Source: JAFGED01 sp964551295 (GTDB lineage: Bacteria > Chloroflexota > Anaerolineae > B4-G1). Taken from it: a DNA stretch of 5,849 nt. Of the stretch, positions 1 through 4,627 are shown in pieces. The stretch is taken from NCBI GenBank assembly GCA_964551295.1, contig CAZKDJ010000242.1, forward strand, positions 1 to 5,849, read 5' to 3'. The position numbers and the translations under genes were made by a program. The notes under the pieces are model-generated. The model searched no databases and had not been told where the DNA came from. It was given only the letters and a program-made list of their open reading frames with translations. Every line of letters begins with the position of its first letter. Positions within the stretch are counted from its first letter, which is position 1.

Positions 1-634
1 AGAAATCCCACGGCTTTTCCTTGAGCAGGTACTTGATCACGGCAAAGCGCTTCTCCGTCATCTCCTGGATCTGCCGCAGCAGGAAGTCCTTATCGTCGGT
101 GCGAAACTGTGGTACGTCCACATCGTAGGTGGCGCCATCGAGCACGCGGTCGATCTCGTAGCGCAGCTCATCGGGGTGGGTGTACTGCCGCTCGACGTTG
201 GGGGTGAGAAAGCTGCTGATCAGGTGGCCCTTGATCGGCTTGATGGGATACGTCTGCGGCACGCCGACGACGATGGACTCCTTGCCGGCCTCGGTCAGGA
301 TGTTCCACACCCGCTTCTCGTGGATGGCGTTGCCGGTGGCGATCGTCATGCGGTCGTAGGAGTGGTCGGCCCGGTTGCGGAAACCGTAAAAGCCCAGCAC
401 GCCGGGGTCCTTGCTGGAAAGCATGGAGGTCCAGGCCGGGACGGTGATGCAGGGGATAGAGCTGGAGAGCGGGCCATAGATGCCCTCGTCGATCAGGCAG
501 CTTAGGTTGGGCAGTTGATCCTTCAGGCCCAAGGAGCCTTCGGCGCCGGTCTTGAACATCACCCGGGGTGGGGCGCAGTCCAGGCCAAAGACGAGCACTT
601 TGCGGGATTTTTTGCGGCGAAACAGGTTGAGCAT
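1..634 (-). CDS. Alkaline-phosphatase-superfamily phosphodiesterase, N-terminal part (runs off left edge)
   Basis: A minus-strand frame is open from an ATG at 634 to the window edge (211 codons), so only the N-terminal part is seen. The start MLNLFRRKKSRKVLVFGLD puts a basic leader before the first beta strand. Asp19 in VFGLD is the usual first metal ligand of the type I phosphodiesterase/nucleotide pyrophosphatase fold, and Thr64 in ITVPAWTSM sits where this superfamily has its metal-bound nucleophile. The following LSSKDPGVLGFYGFRNR (about 72-88) fits the family's conserved T/S-x-K-x-P-G-x-x-G-x-x-x-F stretch. Such proteins hydrolyse phosphate mono- or diesters with two metal ions; the substrate cannot be told from this part. 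There is no signal peptide, so it is probably cytoplasmic. An AAAGGA ribosome site (642-647) lies 7 bases before the ATG. The other metal ligands lie beyond the edge. Confidence 0.88.
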   Translation of the reverse strand, partial: MLNLFRRKKSRKVLVFGLDCAPPRVMFKTGAEGSLGLKDQLPNLSCLIDEGIYGPLSSSIPCITVPAWTSMLSSKDPGVLGFYGFRNRADHSYDRMTIATGNAIHEKRVWNILTEAGKESIVVGVPQTYPIKPIKGHLISSFLTPNVERQYTHPDELRYEIDRVLDGATYDVDVPQFRTDDKDFLLRQIQEMTEKRFAVIKYLLKEKPWDF

Positions 635-680
635 TTTTCAGTCCTTTACATTCTATCTCGAGTTTCGAATACCGATGCGG

Positions 681-708
681 ATTGTACCACGCTGCAAGGG
701 GGTGTCAA
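681..708 (-). promoter_or_regulatory. Sigma-70-type promoter of the phosphodiesterase gene
   Basis: Read on the minus strand, a perfect -35 TTGACA (708-703) is followed after 16 bases by TACAAT (686-681), five of six matches to the -10 consensus. Transcription would start near 674, leaving a leader of about 40 bases with an AAAGGA ribosome site before the ATG at 634. The -10 box overlaps one TTGTAC half-site (682-687), the same hexamer that forms the palindrome at 722-737, so a shared regulator is possible. Confidence 0.75.
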
Positions 709-721
709 GATGATCAGCAAA

Positions 722-737
722 TTGTACTCAGGTACAA
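722..737. promoter_or_regulatory. Operator-like palindrome TTGTAC-N4-GTACAA between divergent promoters
   Basis: Two perfect 6-base arms, TTGTAC (722-727) and GTACAA (732-737), flank a 4-base spacer TCAG. The site lies 13 bases upstream of the minus-strand -35 (703-708) and 23 bases upstream of the plus-strand -35 (761-766). A third TTGTAC copy at 682-687 begins exactly 40 bases from the left arm and overlaps the minus-strand -10. Size and position fit a dimeric regulator site; which protein binds is unknown. Confidence 0.45.
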
Positions 738-760
738 GGCTGATATTGGCCCTGTGGTCG

Positions 761-789
761 ATGTCAAATTGGAATGATTGAGGTATACT
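761..789 (+). promoter_or_regulatory. Probable promoter of the lipoprotein gene
   Basis: ATGTCA (761-766, four of six matches to TTGACA) is separated by 17 bases from TATACT (784-789, five of six matches to TATAAT). Transcription would begin near 796, giving a leader of about 55 bases. This start lies at or beyond the ATG at 794, which supports translation starting at 851 instead. Confidence 0.5.
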
Positions 790-850
790 TGGTATGTCTG
801 CGTCTTTCATAAGCTTGGACCAGATCAGAGTTTTGAGAGGAGGTGGCAGG

Positions 851-1165
851 ATGAAAAGAATACTTGTGTTAGGCATAGCAGCTATAGTGCTGGTTACCCT
901 GGCGGGTTGTGCCCCTGGCCCGAACGATCTGGCAAGATCTCCGGATGAGGAGGGAGAGATCGCCGGTTTCTGGCTGGGCCTGTGGCATGGCCTTATCGCT
1001 CCGATCACGTTCGTCGTGTCCCTTTTCTCGGACGGCGTGAGTGTGTACGAGGTCCACAACAACGGGGGATGGTACAATTTCGGTTTCTTGATCGGTATGT
1101 CGATTATCTTTGGCGGGAGTGGTGGCGGGGCGGCGCGGGCGAGACGCTCCAGGGCCAAAGATTAG
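851..1165 (+). CDS. Small lipoprotein/membrane protein of unknown function
   Basis: This encodes 104 residues. The ATG at 851 is chosen because AGGAGGTG (838-845) lies 5 bases upstream and the protein then opens with a proper lipoprotein signal: MKR, a hydrophobic stretch and the lipobox L17-A-G-C20. Starting at the upstream ATG (794) would bury that signal behind 19 residues and sits at the predicted transcription start. After cleavage Cys20 would be lipidated. The mature part has a short acidic linker (about 30-37), a tryptophan-rich hydrophobic segment GFWLGLWHGLIAPITFVVSLF (in two pieces, 39-48 and 49-59), the motif VYEVHNNGGWYNFGF (65-79), a second hydrophobic segment (78-88), a glycine run and a basic tail RARRSRAKD. 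I recall the WHG...P...SLF...VYEVHNNG...WYxFGF pattern from uncharacterised small bacterial proteins but cannot name a family. It stands alone on the plus strand. Confidence 0.8.
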   Translation: MKRILVLGIAAIVLVTLAGCAPGPNDLARSPDEEGEIAGFWLGLWHGLIAPITFVVSLFSDGVSVYEVHNNGGWYNFGFLIGMSIIFGGSGGGAARARRSRAKD

Positions 1166-1201
1166 GGAAAAGGAACTATTCCTCCTCAGTTGGGAGGTTA
1201 G

Positions 1202-1294
1202 GTGAAGAATTTTGCCTGCGACGGCCGGAACGGTCATCACCTGCTGCACCGGCCCCATGCGGCCGGTATCTTCAAGATCGAGTGGATTGATTAG
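1202..1294 (+). CDS. Candidate 30-residue small ORF, GTG start
   Basis: A frame bounded upstream by TAG (1199-1201) opens at GTG 1202 and stops at TAG 1292-1294. It would give VKNFACDGRNGHHLLHRP followed by HAAGIFKIEWID. GGGAGG (1192-1197) lies 4 bases before the GTG, a slightly short but usable ribosome site. Its codons are mostly G/C-ending, like the GC-rich genes in the window. The ribosome site can pair with CCTCC (1181-1185) through a 7-base loop, and CCTCC itself overlaps an alternative hairpin AGGAA-CTA-TTCCT (1171-1183). No family is recognised and chance is a serious alternative, since the frame is only 30 codons. Confidence 0.25.
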   Translation: MKNFACDGRNGHHLLHRPHAAGIFKIEWID

Positions 1295-1327
1295 GAGTGT
1301 TTCGCGGCTGCAAAACACTAATCAATC
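1285..1327. terminator. Hairpin between converging transcription units, possible bidirectional terminator
   Basis: GATTGATTA (1285-1293) pairs with TAATCAATC (1319-1327). After a 3-base bulge (GGA, 1294-1296), GTGTTT (1297-1302) pairs with AAACAC (1313-1318), leaving a 10-base GC-rich loop. It covers the stop codon of the marR gene (1322-1324) and the stop of the candidate small ORF (1292-1294), exactly where plus- and minus-strand transcripts meet. There is no clean U-run on either side, so it is not a standard intrinsic terminator; it may instead stabilise transcript ends. Confidence 0.4.
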
Positions 1328-1765
1328 ATCATCGGCGTTGGCACTGAGGTTGTCGAGGATGCGGCTCAGGTACGCTTCGAACGTCTCGATCTCGCTCTCG
1401 GAGAATCCGGCATAGAATAGAGCGGCCATTTCCCGTGACACCCGGACGTAGGTTTCTTGCCAAGCCCGGTCCTTTTCCGTACGCTCGATGAGGACCTTGC
1501 GCCGGTCCTCTTCAGAGCGCACGCGGACCAGGTGACCGGCTTCCTCCAAGCGATCCAGCATGCTCGTCAGTGTCGATTTAGCCAGGGATGTCTTTTCCGC
1601 CAGCTCGTTGATGGCGATGCCGTCTTTTTCCCACAGCACGAACATGATCCGGCCCTGCGCCGGGTTGATCTCGATTTGGTGCTGTTGGAGTTTTTTGGCA
1701 AATATCCGACCTGCCAGGTGGTGGATCTTGGCGATCAGAAATCCGCCTTTACGTGGGTATTTCAT
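1322..1765 (-). CDS. MarR-family transcriptional regulator
   Basis: This 147-residue winged-helix protein matches the usual MarR size. The N-terminal helix (about 8-30) is for dimerisation. The DNA-binding core runs from INPAQGRIMFVLWEKDG (33-49) through the helix-turn-helix INELAEKTSLAKSTLTSMLD (52-71) to the wing VRVRSEEDRRKVLIERTEKD (80-99), including the family's conserved D-R-R (87-89). C-terminal helices (103-140) complete the dimer interface, and an acidic tail NADDD ends the protein. Its ATG overlaps the stop of the gene before it (ATGA, 1765-1762), and no good ribosome site precedes it, so translation is probably coupled. MarR proteins usually repress their own operon and release DNA on binding a phenolic, quinone or similar ligand or on oxidation. 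No cysteine is present, so simple thiol redox sensing is unlikely. The likely target is the inverted repeat at 3044-3076. Confidence 0.93.
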   Translation of the reverse strand: MKYPRKGGFLIAKIHHLAGRIFAKKLQQHQIEINPAQGRIMFVLWEKDGIAINELAEKTSLAKSTLTSMLDRLEEAGHLVRVRSEEDRRKVLIERTEKDRAWQETYVRVSREMAALFYAGFSESEIETFEAYLSRILDNLSANADDD

Positions 1766-2181
1766 AGTTCAAAAGTCACATTGGACAAAGCGTGGTAGTA
1801 GTTTCCCCACTGGGCCGTGAAGCGTAGAACGGAATAGTCCGGATCGGTTACCCCCAAAGGATAGTACTTTTCAAATCCTTCGCGCCACAGGCGCTGTCTT
1901 GACTCTGTATCCTGAAGCACCTCGACTTCCCCGACTAGCATCAAGCCCATCCATTGCTCAAAGTCAACAAAGTAGACACAGGTCTTTGAGTTTTGGACAA
2001 GTTGGCCGACTCTTTTGGATGAAGTATTGGTGCTGAACCAGATTCTATTCAAACCTTCGTTTTCCATTTTGAGCATGGCTTTGATATTGGGGTAGCCATT
2101 GTCGCCATTGGTTCCCAGCATGGCAATACCAGACCTGTTGGCTAGTGCTAGTGCTTCTCTGATAGCTTTTTCCTTTTGCAT
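1762..2181 (-). CDS. Pyridoxamine 5'-phosphate oxidase-like split-barrel protein
   Basis: This 139-residue protein has the length and pattern of the small general-stress-protein-26 type (COG3871-like) flavin split-barrel proteins. Visible elements are the N-terminal helix (about 3-16), the first barrel strands SGIAMLGTNGDNGYPNIKAM (17-36), the FMN-phosphate region IWFSTNTSSKRVGQL (47-61), strands TCVYFVD (67-73) and GLMLVGEVEVLQD (79-91), and the C-terminal YYPLGVTDPDYSVLRFTAQW (106-125). Relatives bind FMN or F420 and reduce small substrates or act as flavin-binding stress proteins; the true substrate is unknown. AGGAG (2191-2195) lies 9 bases before the ATG. It is the middle gene of the flavoenzyme operon, 70 bases after the nitroreductase stop, and overlaps marR by 4 bases. 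Its DNA is clearly poorer in G+C than the flanking uvrA and permease genes, which could mean acquisition by transfer. Confidence 0.88.
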   Translation of the reverse strand: MQKEKAIREALALANRSGIAMLGTNGDNGYPNIKAMLKMENEGLNRIWFSTNTSSKRVGQLVQNSKTCVYFVDFEQWMGLMLVGEVEVLQDTESRQRLWREGFEKYYPLGVTDPDYSVLRFTAQWGNYYHALSNVTFEL

Positions 2182-2251
2182 GACTCCACACTCCTATGGT
2201 TGTGATAGTGCGCTTGTGAATGCTTGTTTCAACCACATCTAAGCGGTTTTG

Positions 2252-3022
2252 TCAGGCCATCGGCCACCAAAAGCCGCTCTTTACCAACCGGTCTTCGAAT
2301 TCCAGGATTTTGTCTGAGGCGATCTTGGTCGCCGGCGATTTGCCGGACCACTTGGTGTAGAACCAGTCCAAATAGTGATCGAACCCCAGTTCTGCCCAAT
2401 TGTCTATGAGGCCGACGTGTGTTGTGTGATCGTCGTATTCGGCCACGATTCGATCCAGCTGTTCCTGACTTGGCGGAGTATATTGTCCGAAATGGACGAG
2501 AAATTCCGAACTCAGCCGCCCTTTTTTGTACGGGGGTTCTTGCCCGGGGTAACCGAGGACCATGGTGATCAGGGGAAAACACGCCTCTTGGGGGAGGTTT
2601 AGCTCCTGGTAGACCGTGTCCAGATCGTTGCGGTGCAGCCCGTTCGTGACCAGCGAATCGATCCCGAGCGATTTTGCGGCGACGACGGCGTTCTGGACGG
2701 CGAGGGTCGTGTCGACCGCCGCCGTGATGAACCCGATGATGTTGTAATCGCTGAATTGATGCCCGAGGTGTTCGGCGGTAGCCATGATCCGGTTATAGTC
2801 GATGCAAAAGATGATGGCGTGGCTGCCTTGGTAGGAGACAAGGCGCTGCATCGCCTCGCGGTCATCGAGCACGATGATCGCGTAACTCTGGCAGGCGGAG
2901 GCGTTTGCCGCCTGGACGCTGGCTTCCAGTATCTGTTCCAGGTCGGCCTGAGCGATTGATTGTTCCGAAAAGCTGCCGTGAATAGAGCGGAGGGCGTGGA
3001 TCGTTTTTAGGGTTTCGTTCAT
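2252..3022 (-). CDS. Nitroreductase-family FMN oxidoreductase (NfsA/FRP-like size)
   Basis: The protein has 256 residues, in the range of NfsA/FRP-type nitroreductases. LRSIHGSFSEQSI (11-23) holds the FMN-contacting Arg-Ser, but the usual second Arg of RSxR is His15. AANASACQSYAIIVLDD (38-54) replaces the common APSAxNxQPWxFxVV block. VDTTLAVQNAVVAAKSLGIDS (103-123, overlapping helix and loop) and MVLGYPGQEPPYKKGRL (154-170) are the later conserved flavin-domain blocks. The C-terminal part (190-256) resembles the extension of NADPH-dependent relatives. Such enzymes reduce quinones, nitroaromatics or flavins with two electrons. I recall the RSIHGxFS variant mainly from Clostridia-type proteins. 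AAGAGGT (3031-3037) lies 8 bases before the ATG. As the first gene of the operon, it is read directly from the promoter at 3058-3086. Confidence 0.9.
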   Translation of the reverse strand: MNETLKTIHALRSIHGSFSEQSIAQADLEQILEASVQAANASACQSYAIIVLDDREAMQRLVSYQGSHAIIFCIDYNRIMATAEHLGHQFSDYNIIGFITAAVDTTLAVQNAVVAAKSLGIDSLVTNGLHRNDLDTVYQELNLPQEACFPLITMVLGYPGQEPPYKKGRLSSEFLVHFGQYTPPSQEQLDRIVAEYDDHTTHVGLIDNWAELGFDHYLDWFYTKWSGKSPATKIASDKILEFEDRLVKSGFWWPMA

Positions 3023-3043
3023 TGGCTGACACCTCTTGCGATC

Positions 3044-3076
3044 TAGTTCTATTTAGAATAATACCATATAGAACTA
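3044..3076. promoter_or_regulatory. Inverted-repeat operator over the flavoenzyme operon promoter, probable MarR site
   Basis: TAGTTCTAT (3044-3052) and ATAGAACTA (3068-3076) are perfect 9-base inverted copies with a 15-base spacer. One arm lies at the transcription start and the other within the -35/-10 spacer, so the -10 box is enclosed. A smaller dyad, TTCTA-TT-TAGAA (3047-3058), touches the -10 itself. A bound regulator would block polymerase. The MarR protein encoded at the end of this operon is the natural candidate, but that assignment is inferred from context only. Confidence 0.65.
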
Positions 3077-3086
3077 AATTTGTCAA
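3058..3086 (-). promoter_or_regulatory. Strong sigma-70-type promoter of the nitroreductase-marR operon
   Basis: On the minus strand, TTGACA (3086-3081, perfect) is followed after 17 bases by TATTAT (3063-3058, five of six matches). The start site would be near 3051, giving a leader of about 29 bases with an AAGAGGT ribosome site. The surrounding 50 bases are strongly A/T-rich compared with the neighbouring genes. It is the best promoter in the window. Confidence 0.85.
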
Positions 3087-4229
3087 GACCTTGAATGGGT
3101 TCAGCCGAGAACCTCGCCCAAGTCTGGCTTGGGGTGCTTGCTATCAGAGGGGCGAAAGGCCGTCCCTAAGCAGAAGCATGCCCTTTGAGAAAGTGGCCGG
3201 TGTGGGATGTGGTGACTTGTGCTACTTGCTCTGGAGTACTCTGGGCGACAAGCTGACTGCCTGCCTCTCCACTCTCTGGCTCCAGGTCGACGATCCAATC
3301 GGCTGCCCTGATCACGTCTGTGTTATGCTCGATCACGACCACCGTGTTCCCCGCATCCACCAGACGTTGCAATACGCCCAGCAGCCGCGCCACGTCGGCG
3401 GCGTGCAGCCCCGTGGTCGGCTCGTCCAGCAGGTACAGGGTGTGACCCTTTGCCCGGCGCGCCCGACCGAGTTCCTTTGCCAGCTTGACCCGCTGGGCCT
3501 CGCCGCCGGAGAGAGTCGTCGCCGGCTGACCCAGCTTCAGATAGCCCAACCCCACGTCGGCCATCAGCGACAGCCTGTCCTCGGCCGCTGGAACGTCCTC
3601 GAACAGCGGGAGCGCCTCCTCGATGGTCATGTCGAGCACGTCGGCGATGGAGTGGCCGCGGTACGTGATCTCCAGTACCTCGCGCGTGAAGCGCTTACCG
3701 TGGCAAGCGGGGCAGCGTACCTCGACATCGGGCAAAAAGTGCATGTTGATCGTCAGCACGCCGGCCCCCGAACACCGCTCGCAGCGGCCGCCCGGTACGT
3801 TGAAGGAAAAGTGGCGTGCGGTCAGTTTCTGCGCTTTGGCCTGCTCGGTCGCGGCAAACACCTGGCGAATGGGTGTGAAGGTATCGGTGTAGGTGGCGGC
3901 ATTGGAACGCGGCGTGCGCCCGATGGCCGCTTGATCGATAGTCACGACCTTGTCCACGTGCTCCCAGTCCGTGATCGCGCCGTGCGCGCCCGGCGGGTCG
4001 CCCGCGCCGTAAAAGCGCCGCCGGGCGGCGCGGTTCAGGATATCGAACAACAGCGAGAACTTGCCCGATCCCGAGACCCCGGTCACGGCGATGAACAACC
4101 CCAGCGGCAGCTCGGCGGTGATGTCCTTCAGGTTGTGCTCGCGGGCCCCGTGGATGGTCAGGCATTCGCCGTTCTTGGGCCGTCGCCGGGCAGGGGTGGG
4201 AACGCGCACGCGGCCCGAAAGATAGTCGC

Positions 4230-4236
4230 CGGTCGC
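4230..4236 (-). other. Frameshift/deletion junction in the UvrA remnant
   Basis: The upstream frame reads ...AGEAQR ending at 4233. The downstream frame begins TGDYLSGR with the ACC codon at 4233-4231, so one base is shared and the reading frame changes. Between these two motifs a complete UvrA has the rest of the first ATPase domain (Walker B, D-loop, His switch). The base count lost is therefore not a multiple of three. Confidence 0.7.
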
Positions 4237-4481
4237 TGCGCCTCCCCGGCCGAGAGGGTCGGTGAGGGGCGATCCAGCGTGAGATATTCCACGCCCACGT
4301 CGGTCAACCGCCGGGTGCGCTCCTGCAAATCGTCCAGGATCGAGCCGGCGATGTCGGTCTCCTCGGGCGCGAGGTCTTGAACGAGGTGGTCGAGCCAGGC
4401 AGCCAGGTTGGTGAGCGGCAGCCGCGAGACCGCCATGATCGTCCGGCCCGTCACCGTCACCCGGCGGCTTTCGGGCCGCAG

Positions 4482-4490
4482 CCGCGCGCC
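4482..4490 (-). other. Inferred in-frame deletion junction at GGCGCGCGG in the UvrA remnant
   Basis: Codons 9-11 (Gly-Ala-Arg, GGCGCGCGG) serve both as the end of the N-terminal motif ITIKGAR and as the start of the GARLRPES motif that in complete UvrA proteins follows the zinc CxxC. This is what slippage or recombination between two GGCGCGCGG copies would leave. The ancestral sequence is not visible, so the repeat-mediated mechanism is inferred. Confidence 0.5.
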
Positions 4491-4546
4491 CTTGATGGTG
4501 ATGTGATCTGCCATTGTGCTCCTCCATTGTATGGGATTTCACCTCG

Positions 4547-4568
4547 ATTATACAACCTTGGTGTATAA
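4547..4568 (-). promoter_or_regulatory. Operator-like palindrome over the -10 box of the uvrA-like gene
   Basis: TTATACA (4548-4554) and TGTATAA (4562-4568) are perfect 7-base inverted arms around a 7-base centre ACCTTGG. On the minus strand the left arm contains most of a perfect -10, TATAAT (4552-4547), 33 bases upstream of the ATG at 4514. No convincing -35 is present at 16-18 bases (CCTCCA at 17), so the promoter may need an activator or be weak. The dyad size fits a dimeric repressor such as a TetR- or PadR-type protein; no such gene is in the window. Confidence 0.5.
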
Positions 4569-4583
4569 GTGGAGGGTTTGGGA

Positions 4584-4616
4584 AGACCTGCCAGGTTTCT
4601 GAAGCCTGGCAGGTCT
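4584..4616. repeat. Long perfect palindrome, REP-like or terminator
   Basis: AGACCTGCCAGG (4584-4595) is the exact reverse complement of CCTGGCAGGTCT (4605-4616). The centre TTT-CTG-AAG can add three more pairs (one G-T), giving a 15-bp stem with a 3-base loop. It sits 8 bases beyond the stop of the permease gene on the minus strand, so it could end or protect that transcript, but no U-run follows. I recall palindromes of the AGACCTGCCAGG type as scattered intergenic repeats in Chloroflexota; copy number cannot be judged here. Confidence 0.7.
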
Positions 4617-4627
4617 CTAGGTCTCTA
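4612..4627. repeat. 8-base tandem duplication GGTCTCTA x2
   Basis: GGTCTCTA occurs twice head to tail (4612-4619 and 4620-4627). The first copy overlaps the right arm of the palindrome and the second contains the permease stop codon (4625-4627, TAG on the minus strand). It may have arisen by slippage next to the palindrome. Confidence 0.6.

Larger units (their letters stand above)
3166..4514 (-). pseudogene. Collapsed UvrA-family excinuclease ATPase subunit (two internal deletions, frameshift, altered Walker A)
   Basis: Translation from ATG 4514 (GGAGGAG at 4519-4525) gives MADHITIKGAR, the standard UvrA start, then jumps straight to RLRPESRRVTV. In full UvrA proteins that segment follows the first zinc-finger CxxC, so the first Walker A and insertion domains are missing. 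The frame continues to TLSAGEAQR (87-94), then shifts at about 4230-4236 to TGDYLSGR, which normally lies some 65 residues further on; the first Walker B is thus lost. The remaining 355 codons form the second half: Walker A as GVSGSGKF (Phe codon 4057-4059), IDQAAIGRTPRSN, a CERC...CPAC zinc module, signature LSGGEAQR (3490-3513) and Walker B LYLLDEPTTGLH (3403-3438). About 450 codons remain; UvrA proteins are usually 750-950. Intact UvrA finds DNA damage for excision repair; paralogues may aid drug tolerance. An assembly error is the main alternative. Confidence 0.82.

Noticed and set aside
794..850. Upstream ATG at 794 as the start of the lipoprotein gene.
   Set aside because: It sits at the predicted transcription start, has no ribosome site, and would put 19 residues ahead of a good lipoprotein signal.
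1708..1719. GACCTGCCAGGT matches an arm of the palindrome at 4584-4616.
   Set aside because: It lies inside the marR coding sequence (encoding LAG/R codons) with no inverted partner nearby, so it is probably chance.
2205..2233. Possible internal promoter before the split-barrel gene (TTGAAA, 17 bases, CACTAT).
   Set aside because: The -10 matches only three of six positions, and the operon already has a strong upstream promoter.
3098..3133. Two small hairpins, GGTTC-N6-GAACC and CCCAAG-N5-CTTGGG, downstream of the uvrA remnant.
   Set aside because: Stems of only 5-6 bp and no U-run on either strand; too weak to call a terminator.
3022..4380. Long plus-strand open frame (452 codons) opposite the uvrA-like gene.
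   Set aside because: It is antisense to clear UvrA motifs in GC-rich DNA, lacks a ribosome site and recognisable domains, and begins inside another gene's promoter.
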